Assembly: GCA_040219575.1 (NCBI GenBank)
Contig: JAVJSD010000049.1
Location: 1-20,871 of the forward strand
Direction of reading: 5' to 3'
DNA from: JAVJSD01 sp040219575
Lineage (GTDB): Bacteria; Planctomycetota; Planctomycetia; Pirellulales; Pirellulaceae
DNA length: 20,871 nt
The first letter of the stretch is position 1; each line of letters opens with the position of its first letter. This document shows, in pieces, positions 8,590 to 18,606 of this stretch. The notes under the pieces are model-generated. The model did no database searches. It saw only the letters and a program-made list of their open reading frames with translations, and was not told the DNA's origin. The position numbers and the translations under genes were made by a program.

Positions 8590-8618
8590 CGCCGGCGAGT
8601 ACGGGTGTTTCGCCGGCG
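8590..8618. repeat. 9-bp perfect inverted repeat
   Basis: CGCCGGCGA (8590-8598) pairs with TCGCCGGCG (8610-8618) across an 11-base loop. There is no T-tract. It lies between the cloverleaf element and the terminator; role unknown. Confidence 0.5.
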
Positions 8619-8647
8619 CACCGACCATCGAGCAGGCCCCCGCCCCT

Positions 8648-8696
8648 GCCGCCATTCGTCGACCCGTATGGTCGTCGGATGGCGGCGCTTTTTTTT
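8648..8696 (+). terminator. Rho-independent terminator
   Basis: GCCGCCAT (8648-8655) pairs with ATGGCGGC (8679-8686), extended by partial pairing inside (GACC with GGTC), and is followed by GC and eight T (8689-8696). It would end transcription of the His/Gly-rich gene, with the cloverleaf element inside the 3' untranslated region. From 8697 to 8901 I see no gene. Confidence 0.8.
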
Positions 8697-8901
8697 CGCG
8701 CCCGCACGAATCATCGACAGCGCTTCCCAGTAGGGAGCAGTGAGAAACCGCCGTGTGGCTGACGCGACCAGCCTCGGCGATTGCATTGTCGGCGCGCCAA
8801 CGCGGTGGTTGCGGCGAACATTCGCTACGACCAAGAACAACAAACCAAGGACGATCGCGGCGAAGGATCAGCCGCCCACACGACCGGCGGCGAGACGACT
8901 G

Positions 8902-9198
8902 CTACGCGTTTTGCGCGGCAATGGCCAAGATCTGGATCCCCGCTCCCAAGCCGCCGCACACCACGCCGATGCAGACCGCGATGATGCACCATTTCTTGGC
9001 GTTGTTCGAGGCTTCGACGGCCCCATGGTAGTCGCCCTGAGCGAGTTTTGAATTGACTTGCGTGGCGAAGATCAACGCGGGAATGGCGAAGAGTCCGCCG
9101 CAGCAAAGCAGGCAAATGATCGCCTCCGTGAGATAATTCTTCACCGTGCCGTCAGGAATCGGCTTACCCGGTTCGTAGGGGTTTTCGCCGTAGCTCAT
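8902..9198 (-). CDS. CD225/dispanin family membrane protein
   Basis: 98 residues from the ATG at 9198, chosen because AGGAG lies 9 bases upstream; a GTG two codons earlier (9204) is too close to that site. A polar Pro/Gly-rich N-terminus (1-20) is followed by a first membrane segment (about 23-47), a short conserved loop (VNSKLAQGDYHGAVEASNNA, 48-67) and a second membrane segment (about 69-95). The loop pattern VNS-LA-GDY-GA--AS--AKKW is the hallmark of CD225/dispanin (IFITM-like) proteins. Bacterial members are common but their function is largely unknown. There is a Cys cluster in membrane segment 1 (LLCCGG). It is monocistronic with its own candidate promoter. Confidence 0.85.
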   Translation of the reverse strand: MSYGENPYEPGKPIPDGTVKNYLTEAIICLLCCGGLFAIPALIFATQVNSKLAQGDYHGAVEASNNAKKWCIIAVCIGVVCGGLGAGIQILAIAAQNA

Positions 9199-9241
9199 GC
9201 GCACGTCTCCTGGTGTCGAAATGGGGACTAAAATCGCCCAA

Positions 9242-9269
9242 AAGATAGACGATTCGCGACGCCTTGCAA
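9242..9269 (-). promoter_or_regulatory. Sigma70-type promoter for CD225 gene
   Basis: On the minus strand TTGCAA (9264-9269) and TATCTT (9242-9247) are 16 bp apart. The start site would be near 9235, giving a leader of about 37 nt before the ATG at 9198. Confidence 0.45.
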
Positions 9270-9450
9270 GTCCCTTTCCGCGACGACCGCCTTCCGACTC
9301 TTGCCGTTTCTCCCACAGCTATCGCCGAAATCGGCGACCGATCCGCGGAAGAATCCCACTCGCTGAAGGTCGCCTCCCTGGCATGCGGTGCTGCTTGACG
9401 ACGGGCGGTGTTGGATTCCATCGCCACGCATCGGCACCCAGGGCGACCGA

Positions 9451-10461
9451 CTATCGCGCGCCCTTCCACGTCTCTCGCCACAGGCAACCAGCCCACGACC
9501 AGCCCACGCCGAAGCCGACGAGCATCGACTGCGTGCCGACCTTGAGGCGGCCTTCGCGGCGCATGTCGTCGATCAGAATCGGCAGCGTCGAGGAGACGGT
9601 GTTGCCGACTTGCTCCATGCGGATCGGGGCTCGCGCATCGTCGAGATCGAGGCGATCCTGCAACTCCGACAACATCTTGTAGGTCGCCTGATGCAGCAGG
9701 TAGAGGTCGATGTCGTCGCGCTGCATGCCGCCCTTGCCGAGGATCTCCTCGACCAGCGGCGGAATCGACGCCATGGTGAACAGGATCAGCGTCGGCCCGT
9801 CCATGTACAGTTCGCTGGGCCAACGTTGGCGGTGTCGGGGCTTGAGCGCGCAGGCGGCCGGCCGGGCGCCGCCGGAGTTGACCAGCAAGGTGTCGGCGCC
9901 GCTGCCGTCGGTGCCGAACACGAAGGCGTCGAGCGAGGGTTCGTCGGCCGCTTCGATCAGCGTCGCCGCGGCCCCGTCGCCAAAGATGGTCCGCAGACTG
10001 CGATCGGTCGGATGGATGTACTTCGTGTACGTCTCGGACGTCACGAACAGAACTCGCTTGGCGACGCCTCCCCGAATCAGGCCGTCGGCCAACGACAGGC
10101 CATACGGAAACGCGGAGCAACCCAGGTTGAAGTCCATCGCCCCGCACGACGTCCGCAGCCCCAGTCGCTGCTGCATCAGGCAGGCGGTGGTGGGCAGGGG
10201 ATAGTCGGGCGTCTGCGTGCAGAACAGCAGGAAGTCGATGCTTTGGGGATCGATGTCGAACTCGTGAAACAGCTTTTCGGCCGCCGCCACGCCCATGTCC
10301 GACGCGCACTCGTCTGGCGCGGCGATGTGCCGGGCGTTGATGCCCGTCTTCGACGCGATCAGCTTCATATCCCAGTTCGGGAACTCTTCCTGTAGCTGCT
10401 CGTTGGTCTCCACCCGCTCGGGCAGGTAGACGGCGACTGGCCCAATGGCTGCGTATTTCAC
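9451..10461 (-). CDS. 3-oxoacyl-ACP synthase III (FabH-like ketoacyl synthase)
   Basis: 336 residues, normal length for a KAS III enzyme, which condenses an acyl-CoA starter with malonyl-ACP in the cytoplasm. The catalytic triad is visible: Cys115 in NLGCSAFPYG, His257 in LLHQAT and Asn287 in GNTVSS. The C-terminus has the family's Gly-rich end, GFGVGWSWAG. The usual HQAN motif reads HQAT; that last residue is not catalytic. The start is GTG at 10461, with only a weak AGGT-type ribosome site; the N-terminus MKYAAIGPVAVYLPE fits the family. No fatty-acid genes are adjacent, so it may be a specialised homologue (starter unit for a secondary lipid or a thiolase-like OleA role) rather than housekeeping FabH. 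The gene symbol is withheld for that reason. Confidence 0.88.
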   Translation of the reverse strand: MKYAAIGPVAVYLPERVETNEQLQEEFPNWDMKLIASKTGINARHIAAPDECASDMGVAAAEKLFHEFDIDPQSIDFLLFCTQTPDYPLPTTACLMQQRLGLRTSCGAMDFNLGCSAFPYGLSLADGLIRGGVAKRVLFVTSETYTKYIHPTDRSLRTIFGDGAAATLIEAADEPSLDAFVFGTDGSGADTLLVNSGGARPAACALKPRHRQRWPSELYMDGPTLILFTMASIPPLVEEILGKGGMQRDDIDLYLLHQATYKMLSELQDRLDLDDARAPIRMEQVGNTVSSTLPILIDDMRREGRLKVGTQSMLVGFGVGWSWAGCLWRETWKGAR

Positions 10462-10686
10462 CGGGGCTTACCTGTGGGGTGCCAAATACATCAGAAAACG
10501 ATTGTCGCTCAACTACTTACGATGCATACCCGAGGTCGAAACAACGCTCGGACGCGGGGGCAGACGGGCCATGCGAGAACGGGGACACCGACGCGGCAAT
10601 CTCACGATAACCACCGCTTGGGGACGGGTCAATTGGAGTGGAAGCTGCCCCGTCTCTTCTTTCCCCCCGGTTTAACGACGTTTGGA

Positions 10687-10715
10687 TTGTCCGCAATCGC
10701 GGCTGTCGATATACT
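10687..10715 (+). promoter_or_regulatory. Sigma70-type promoter for metallopeptidase gene
   Basis: TTGTCC (10687-10692) and TATACT (10710-10715) are 17 bp apart. Transcription would start near 10722. This lies inside the longest possible open frame of the downstream gene, which supports a later translation start at 10847. Confidence 0.5.
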
Positions 10716-10846
10716 CTCGCCCCCAGCGCGTATCGCCGCGGCAGTCGAACTCGAGGCGAGGCCGATCGCGCCGTGGAGCCAAGACCGACGCCCCCTCTCG
10801 ACATCTCGTCCCGACACAACGCCCCGATTCGCGGGAGACCGCCCCG

Positions 10847-11671
10847 TTGCCCCCTCCGCGACAACAACCCGACATCCAGCGATTGCGGCGACAAAACCGC
10901 TTGTCGCTGGCGGTGTTGCTGCTGCTGATCATCGCCTCGCCGAGGGCCGCCGAGTGCGGAGCCGCCGAGTGGCCCGACCAGCGCACCGCGGGACCGTTCC
11001 TCTGTCACGCCGATTTCTCGCTGGCGGACAACCAGAACCTCGTTTCGGAACTGGCGCAGTTGCAGCGTGACCTGAGGCCGATTCTGGGGCGCGGCGAACC
11101 CGATGAACCGATCCACTTGTTCCTGTTCGCCGAGAAGGCGACCTACCAGGCGTATCTGAAACAGTACTTCCCCGGCGTGCCCGACCGCCGGGCGTTGTTC
11201 GTCAAGGGGCGTGGACCGGGCATGGTGTTCGCGCACCGCAACGCCGACTTCGAGGTCGACGTGCGGCATGAGTGCACGCACGCGCTGTTGCACGCCACGC
11301 GCCGCGACGTGCCGCTGTGGCTCGACGAGGGACTGGCCGAGTACTTCGAGGCCCCGCCGGCGGAGCGCTCCTTCGACAACCCGCACATGCGGCTGGTGCG
11401 GTGGAGCGCCCGACTGGGACGTTTTCCCCGCATGGAGACGCTCGAAGCCCTGGACAACGTCGAGGCGATGGGGCGCGGCGAGTACCGTGACGCCTGGGCC
11501 TGGGTGCACTTCATGCTGCACGGCCCTCCCGCCGCCCGCGGCGAGATGATCGCCTACCTCGACGACCTCACCGCCCAGCGCGCGACCGCGCCGCTCAGCG
11601 CTCGCTTGCGCGCCCGCCTGCCCGAACTCGATCGGCAATTCCTCGACCACTTCCGAATGTGGGTACGTTAG
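10847..11671 (+). CDS. Exported gluzincin-type zinc metallopeptidase (peptidase MA-like/DUF1570-like)
   Basis: 274 residues from a TTG at 10847, which has GGAG 9 bases upstream and lies downstream of a good promoter. The frame is open back to 10682, but that part is Arg/Ser-rich and precedes the promoter's start point. Residues 1-18 are basic, 19-30 hydrophobic (LSLAVLLLLIIA), with a likely cleavage site about residues 35-40, so the protein is exported or lipid-anchored. The zinc motif HECTH is at 141-145, followed by WLDEGLAEYFE (158-168), in which Glu161 is the expected third ligand by analogy with M1 peptidases (WLNEGFA). The C-terminal part is helical, with YRDAWAWVHFML. Substrate unknown. 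The next gene on this strand is kdpA after a scarred junction, so it is probably not in that operon. Confidence 0.8.
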   Translation: MPPPRQQPDIQRLRRQNRLSLAVLLLLIIASPRAAECGAAEWPDQRTAGPFLCHADFSLADNQNLVSELAQLQRDLRPILGRGEPDEPIHLFLFAEKATYQAYLKQYFPGVPDRRALFVKGRGPGMVFAHRNADFEVDVRHECTHALLHATRRDVPLWLDEGLAEYFEAPPAERSFDNPHMRLVRWSARLGRFPRMETLEALDNVEAMGRGEYRDAWAWVHFMLHGPPAARGEMIAYLDDLTAQRATAPLSARLRARLPELDRQFLDHFRMWVR

Positions 11672-11761
11672 TCAGGCATCTCAAAATGCGGCCGTCGCCC
11701 ACCGCCGGAACTGCGACCGCGCCGCAGCCGCGCCGGCAGGACATTGAGCAGTATCCCGACA

Positions 11762-11887
11762 GGTGACGAGATTGAGCCAGAGAATCTGAACGGGAAACGA
11801 CGGCAAAGGCAGACCTGTGGCAACAGCCAGGCCCATGTGGTAAGTGTCGCAAAGAAGGATCGTGTTGATTCCACAGTAACGTCCGCC
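11762..11887 (-). pseudogene. Remnant of a P-type cation ATPase (membrane domain fragment)
   Basis: The minus strand reads GLAVATGLPLPSFPVQILWL followed by NLVT (11762-11833). This closely matches the membrane segment of Ca2+/cation P-type ATPases (GLPLPLLPVQILWLNLVTD), a motif absent from KdpB. The preceding GRYCGIN and LLCDTYHM (to about 11887) fit the residues just before it, in degraded form. After NLVT the expected D and the rest of the domain are missing, and the frame continues into unrelated sequence. Only about 40 codons remain, with no start or end. It lies between the metallopeptidase stop and the break in kdpA. Confidence 0.5.
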
Positions 11888-11888
11888 A

Positions 11889-13181
11889 GTGCGGACATTG
11901 CAGGGCAAGCCGCAGTTGGGAACGTCCGACACCATCGGCAACTTCTGGGTGGACCTGGTGCGGGGGACGTTTTACATCCTGCTGCCGCTTTCACTCCTGC
12001 TCGCCATCGCTTTGGTCTCGCAGGGAGTCGTCCAGACTTTCGGCTCTTCTCCGGTTGCAACGCTGGTCGAACCGACCGTGGACGACGAAGGCGATCCCGT
12101 GACCAGCCAGACGATTGCAGTCGGCCCGGCCGCTTCGCAGATTGCGATCAAGCAGTTGGGCGCCAACGGCGGCGGGTTCTTCAACGTGAACTCGTCGCAT
12201 CCTTTCGAGAACCCGACGCCGCTCTCGAACTTCCTGCAAGTGTTGGCCATTCTGCTGATCCCCGCTTCGCTCTGCTACACGTTCGGCGAGATGGTGGGCG
12301 ACAGAAGGCAGGGATGGGCGATTCTGGCGGCCATGTTCGTCATCTTCATTCCGATCTTGGCCTTGACGTTGATCAGCGAGGTGGATGGAAACCCAGCACT
12401 TGCCCGTCTCCCCGTAGACCAAACCGCCAGCGATCTTCAGCCCGGCGGAAATATGGAGGGGAAAGAAGTGCGGTTCGGTCCAGCGAACTCCGCACTCTGG
12501 GCCGTGGCGACGACGTCGGCCTCGAATGGTTCGGTCAACTCGATGCACGATTCATACACGCCGCTCGGTGGATTGGGGCCGATGTGGTTGATCCAGTTGG
12601 GCGAGATCGTCTTCGGCGGGGTGGGATCGGGCCTCTACGGCATGCTCGTTTTCGCCATTGTAGCCGTGTTCATCTCGGGATTGATGGTCGGCCGCACGCC
12701 GGAGTACCTCGGCAAGAAGATCGGTGCGTTCGAGATGAAGATGGCCGCCCTGGTGATTCTCTTCCCTTGTGCGATGGTGCTGCTGGGCACGGCGGCGGCG
12801 GTGATCACCACCCAGGGACGTGCAACCGTCTTCAATCCAGGACCGCACGGATTCAGCGAAGTGCTGTATGCCTTCTCGTCGGCGGGCAACAACAACGGGA
12901 GCGCCTTCGCCGGGCTGGGAGCGAATACGCCGTTCTACAACGGCCTGTTGGGACTGGCGATGCTGGTCGGCCGCTTCTGGGTGATGATCCCGGTGCTGGC
13001 CATCGCCGGGTCGCTGGCCGCCAAGAAATCAATTCCACCAGGGGCCGGAACGCTTCCCACCCACACGCCGCTGTTCGTCGTGCTGCTGGTGGCGATCGTC
13101 GTCGTGGTGGGAGCGTTGAGTTTCTTCCCGGCGCTGGCCTTGGGGCCAATCGTCGAGCATCTGTTGATGACGGCTCGTTGA
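11889..13181 (+). CDS. kdpA: Potassium-transporting ATPase subunit KdpA, 5'-truncated (probable pseudogene)
   Basis: KdpA is the potassium-conducting membrane subunit of the KdpFABC pump; E. coli KdpA has 557 residues. Here the homology begins abruptly at DTIGNFWVDLVR (about 11925), matching roughly residue 168 of E. coli KdpA, so the first membrane helices and the first pore loop (TNTNWQSYSGE in E. coli) are absent. Pore loops 2 to 4 are present: LGANGGGFFNVNSSHPFENP, TTSASNGSVNSMHDSY and SSAGNNNGSAFAG. The maximal frame (430 codons) starts at a GTG at 11889 without a Shine-Dalgarno sequence, and its first 12 residues are not KdpA-like. Only 217 bp separate it from the preceding gene, and none of the three forward frames there supplies the missing part. 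A working channel seems unlikely, because all four repeats form the pore. Confidence 0.85.
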   Translation: MRTLQGKPQLGTSDTIGNFWVDLVRGTFYILLPLSLLLAIALVSQGVVQTFGSSPVATLVEPTVDDEGDPVTSQTIAVGPAASQIAIKQLGANGGGFFNVNSSHPFENPTPLSNFLQVLAILLIPASLCYTFGEMVGDRRQGWAILAAMFVIFIPILALTLISEVDGNPALARLPVDQTASDLQPGGNMEGKEVRFGPANSALWAVATTSASNGSVNSMHDSYTPLGGLGPMWLIQLGEIVFGGVGSGLYGMLVFAIVAVFISGLMVGRTPEYLGKKIGAFEMKMAALVILFPCAMVLLGTAAAVITTQGRATVFNPGPHGFSEVLYAFSSAGNNNGSAFAGLGANTPFYNGLLGLAMLVGRFWVMIPVLAIAGSLAAKKSIPPGAGTLPTHTPLFVVLLVAIVVVVGALSFFPALALGPIVEHLLMTAR

Positions 13182-13305
13182 GGAAACTTCGAACACGTCC
13201 AAAGCAAGAACGACCACACGGCTCTTCGATCTTGCAATTCTCCAGCAGGCGATAGCGGCGGCGCTGGCCAAACTCGATCCTCGGGTTCAGGTTCGCAATC
13301 CCGTC

Positions 13306-15264
<1,959 letters not shown>

Positions 15265-15286
15265 GAACTCCCAAGGAGATCCAATC

Positions 15287-15868
15287 ATGCTTCAGAATCT
15301 ACGCACGTCGATCACGTTGCTGGTCGCCCTCACCGTAATCACCGGCGACCTTTATCCTGCGATCGTGACTGCCGTCGCCCAACTGGCGTTTCGCCACCAG
15401 GCTGCTGGAAGTCTGATCGACCGTGACGGCGAGTTGGTGGGCTCGGAACTGATTGGGCAGGCGTTCTCGCAGCCGGAATACTTTTGGGGACGGTTGTCCG
15501 CCACGCAGCCCTTCGCCTGCAACGCAGCGGCTTCCAGCGGCCCGAACTTGGGACCGATGAATCCCGCACTTGTGCATGCTGCCGAAGCGAGGATTGCGGC
15601 GCTCGAAGCGGGCGGCGAGGATGCTCAAGCGTCCGTGCCTGTCGATCTCGTCACGTCCTCGGGCAGCGGCCTCGATCCGCACATCAGTCCTGCGGCGGCG
15701 GACATCCAGGTGCCAAGAGTCGCCGCAGCGAGGAGAATGTCGGAAGACGCCGTGCGGAAGCTGGTCCGCCAACACACCCAGGGGCGACAGTTCGGCCTGC
15801 TGGGAGAACCCCGTGTGAATGTGCTGCAATTGAATCTGGCGCTCGATCAGCGGCCGAACTCCAATTGA
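15287..15868 (+). CDS. kdpC: Potassium-transporting ATPase subunit KdpC
   Basis: 193 residues, the family's usual length. KdpC is the single-span accessory subunit of the Kdp pump that supports ATP binding and complex stability. One N-terminal membrane helix (about 7-30, with ITGDLYP) is followed by an extracytoplasmic domain with the typical segments GSLI, GSELIGQAFSQPEYFWGRLS, the SGPNLGPMNP loop, SVPVDLVTSSGSGLDPHISP and the end VNVLQLNLALD. The ATG at 15287 has AAGGAG 8 bases upstream. It follows kdpB by 22 bp and precedes kdpD by 8 bp, so it is in the operon. No damage is visible in this gene. Confidence 0.95.
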   Translation: MLQNLRTSITLLVALTVITGDLYPAIVTAVAQLAFRHQAAGSLIDRDGELVGSELIGQAFSQPEYFWGRLSATQPFACNAAASSGPNLGPMNPALVHAAEARIAALEAGGEDAQASVPVDLVTSSGSGLDPHISPAAADIQVPRVAAARRMSEDAVRKLVRQHTQGRQFGLLGEPRVNVLQLNLALDQRPNSN

Positions 15869-15876
15869 CGATTGGC

Positions 15877-18567
15877 ATGACCGACCAACGTCCCAATCCC
15901 GACGAACTCCTGGCGCATGTGCAGGCCGAGGAAGCCCAGCAGAAGCGTGGTTCGCTGAAGATCTTCTTTGGCTACGCCGCTGGTGTCGGCAAGACGTATT
16001 CGATGCTGGAAAACGCTCGGCACGCCCAGGCCGAGAACCGAGAGGTGGTGGTCGGGTATGTCGAACCGCACGGTCGGCCGGAGACCGAGGCGTTGCTGGA
16101 AGGCTTGGAGCTGCTTCCGGTTCAGCAGATCGAATACCGTGGGGTCAAGCTGCGGGAGTTCGACGTCGATGCGGCGCTCGCTCGACATCCCGACCTGATT
16201 CTCGTCGATGAACTGGCGCATACCAATGCCGAAGGATGTCGGCATCAGAAGCGGTGGCAGGACGTGGTCGAGCTGCTGGAGGCGGGCCTCAACGTCTGGA
16301 CGACGCTCAACGTCCAGCACATCGACAGCCTGAACGATGTGATTGGCCAGATCACGGGCGTGGTTGTTCGAGAGACGGTTCCCGACCACATCTTCGATGT
16401 GGCCAACGATCTTGAACTGGTGGACATCACGCCTGAAGAACTCCTCGTTCGACTTCAGGCGGGCAAAGTCTACATTCCCGAGCAGGCCCAACGGGCCATG
16501 CAGCGGTTCTTTCAGAAGCCGCACCTGACGGCGCTGCGGGAACTGTCGTTCCGCCAGGCCGCTCGGCGGATTCACAGCGATGTGGAGTCGGCTCGTCGAG
16601 AGAAAGCCGCCTTGCAGCCTTGGGCCACGGGCGAACGATTGCTCGTCTGCGTCGGGCCAAGTCCGACCACCGCCCGAGTCATCCGCACGGCGAAACGGAT
16701 GGCCGCCGCACTCGACGCACCTTGGCTGGCAGTCTCCATTGATCTGCCCGGCGCAACCGATCGACAACCGGCGAGCCAGCAGATCGCTCAGCACCTCCGA
16801 CTTGCCGAGCGGCTCGGAGCCGAAACCGAGACGCTGTCGGGACAGGATATGGCCGAGACGATTCTCGACTACGCCCGGTCTCGCAACGTCACCAAGATTC
16901 TGATCGGCAAGACGGCCGAGGCCCGGTGGAAGCGGTTGTTGCTGGGAACCGTCGTGGACGACGTGCTGGAACGCAGCGGCGACATCGACGTCTACGTGAT
17001 CCATGGTGAAGAAGACGTCAAACCGGCGGCCCCGTCGAATGTCGCTTCCACACGCATTCGCTGGAGGCCGTACGTAGTCTCGACGCTGGTCGTCGTCGTC
17101 ACCGGCTTGCTGGCCGCCGCATCTCGCCTTTTGCATTTAGCCGACACCGAAGCGAACACGGTGATGCTCTTTCTGGCGGCGGTCGCCTACGTCGCCTACA
17201 AGTTCGGCCGAGGTCCGGCCACTTGGGTGAGTGTTCTTTCCGTGATGGTGTTCGACTTCTTCTTCGTTCCGCCGTTCTACACGTTCAAAGTCGCCGACGT
17301 TCGCTACGTCGTGACCTTCGGCGTCATGCTGGCGATTGGACTGGCGATCAGCACCTTGACTTCCCGCCTGAAGTCGATGGTGGAAGGCACTCGTCTGCGA
17401 GAACGCCGTACCTCGGCCCTTTACGAATTGGGCAAGCAGTTGAGTTCGCTGTACGGCAACATCTTCCTGGTGTCGGCCGCCGGAGAGAAGATCGCCGAGT
17501 TGGTCGGCGGCGAAGTCGCAATCTATCTGGATCGGCCGTCCGGCACGCCGGAGCTTGCTTTCGGCCACGACTCGACCATCTCCCGGCATCCGGTGAGTCT
17601 GCCCGTGGCGCAATGGGTGATCGGGCACGACGAGATCGCCGGGGCGGGCACGAATACGCTGCCGAACGCTGTCGCCTTGTTCTTTCCGTTGACCGGCTCG
17701 CAAAAGACCTTGGGAGCGATCGCCGTCAAGACTCCCGACATCGACCGACTGCTGGAGCCAGACCAGCGGCGGTTCCTCGAATCGTGCGCCAATCAGCTTG
17801 GTCTGGCGCTGGAGCGGGACCAATTGGCGATCGACGCCGCCGAGGCACGCATCCAGGCCGAGGCGGAACAGATCCGCAGCAGTCTCTTGAGCGGCGTGTC
17901 GCACGATCTGAAGACGCCGCTGGCGGCGATCGCCGGTGCGAGCAGCAGCTTGCTGGAAGCCCCTTCGATCGACGAAGAGACTCGCCGCCAACTTCTCGAA
18001 ACCGTGGCCGAGGAGTCCACCAGGTTGAATCGGCTGCTCGAAAACATTCTTCAGATGTCGAAGCTCGATGCCGGAGCCGCCACACCAAACCGGCAATGGC
18101 ATGTGCTGGAAGAGATCGTTGGTTCGGCGCTTGGCCGAACTCATAAGGCGCTCGTCGGTCGCTCGGTGAATGTGCAACTTCCTGCGGATCTGCCGCTCGT
18201 CATGGTGGATGGCCTGCTCCTGGAACAGTTGCTTGTCAACTTGCTGGAGAACGCCGCCCATCACACCCCCGAGGAAACTCGCATCACCATCAAGGCCGCT
18301 ACGGATGGCACATCGCTACGTTTGGTGGTTGCGGACAACGGTCCCGGCTTGCCGCCCGGCTCGGAAGAACGGATCTTCGACAAGTTCTACCGAGCTTCGC
18401 CCACCGCCGACGCCGGTCGTGGCAGTGGGCTGGGGCTGGCGATCTGCCGAGCGATCGCCAAGGCGCATGGCGGCGACATCACAGCCGCCAATCGTCGCAG
18501 CGGGGGAGCCGAGTTCGTCGTCCGCCTGCCGTTGGCCAAGGATGCGCCCCAGGTGGTGGTAGAATAG
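15877..18567 (+). CDS. kdpD: Sensor histidine kinase KdpD
   Basis: 896 residues (E. coli KdpD has 894). KdpD is the inner-membrane sensor of potassium limitation and osmotic stress that phosphorylates KdpE. Domains: the KdpD N-terminal domain with Walker A GYAAGVGKT (32-40) and LILVDELAHTN (107-117); a universal-stress-like domain (about 253-375); four membrane segments of the DUF4118 type (about 398-495); a basic patch (R497 to R511); a GAF-like domain (about 515-650); the dimerisation/phosphoacceptor helix with His676 in GVSHDLKTP; and an ATPase domain with N-box N788/N792, DNGPG (820-824), FDKFYR and GRGSGLGLAI (847-856). The ATG at 15877, 8 bp after the kdpC stop, gives the family N-terminus although its ribosome site is weak, suggesting coupling to kdpC. 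The frame is open further upstream but overlaps kdpC. Confidence 0.95.
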   Translation: MTDQRPNPDELLAHVQAEEAQQKRGSLKIFFGYAAGVGKTYSMLENARHAQAENREVVVGYVEPHGRPETEALLEGLELLPVQQIEYRGVKLREFDVDAALARHPDLILVDELAHTNAEGCRHQKRWQDVVELLEAGLNVWTTLNVQHIDSLNDVIGQITGVVVRETVPDHIFDVANDLELVDITPEELLVRLQAGKVYIPEQAQRAMQRFFQKPHLTALRELSFRQAARRIHSDVESARREKAALQPWATGERLLVCVGPSPTTARVIRTAKRMAAALDAPWLAVSIDLPGATDRQPASQQIAQHLRLAERLGAETETLSGQDMAETILDYARSRNVTKILIGKTAEARWKRLLLGTVVDDVLERSGDIDVYVIHGEEDVKPAAPSNVASTRIRWRPYVVSTLVVVVTGLLAAASRLLHLADTEANTVMLFLAAVAYVAYKFGRGPATWVSVLSVMVFDFFFVPPFYTFKVADVRYVVTFGVMLAIGLAISTLTSRLKSMVEGTRLRERRTSALYELGKQLSSLYGNIFLVSAAGEKIAELVGGEVAIYLDRPSGTPELAFGHDSTISRHPVSLPVAQWVIGHDEIAGAGTNTLPNAVALFFPLTGSQKTLGAIAVKTPDIDRLLEPDQRRFLESCANQLGLALERDQLAIDAAEARIQAEAEQIRSSLLSGVSHDLKTPLAAIAGASSSLLEAPSIDEETRRQLLETVAEESTRLNRLLENILQMSKLDAGAATPNRQWHVLEEIVGSALGRTHKALVGRSVNVQLPADLPLVMVDGLLLEQLLVNLLENAAHHTPEETRITIKAATDGTSLRLVVADNGPGLPPGSEERIFDKFYRASPTADAGRGSGLGLAICRAIAKAHGGDITAANRRSGGAEFVVRLPLAKDAPQVVVE

Positions 18568-18606
18568 CGACGAGCGAAGAGGGATTGAGACAGAAGGCGT
18601 GCTTCC

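Noticed and set aside
9388..10395. 335-codon plus-strand frame over the KAS III gene
   Set aside because: Antisense shadow; the minus strand holds the catalytic triad.
11744..13255. 503-codon plus-strand frame overlapping kdpA
   Set aside because: Out of frame with the KdpA homology and rich in Arg/Gly/Asp; a shadow.
15847..18264. Minus-strand frames of 429 and 375 codons over kdpD
   Set aside because: Antisense shadows of kdpD; no recognisable domain.
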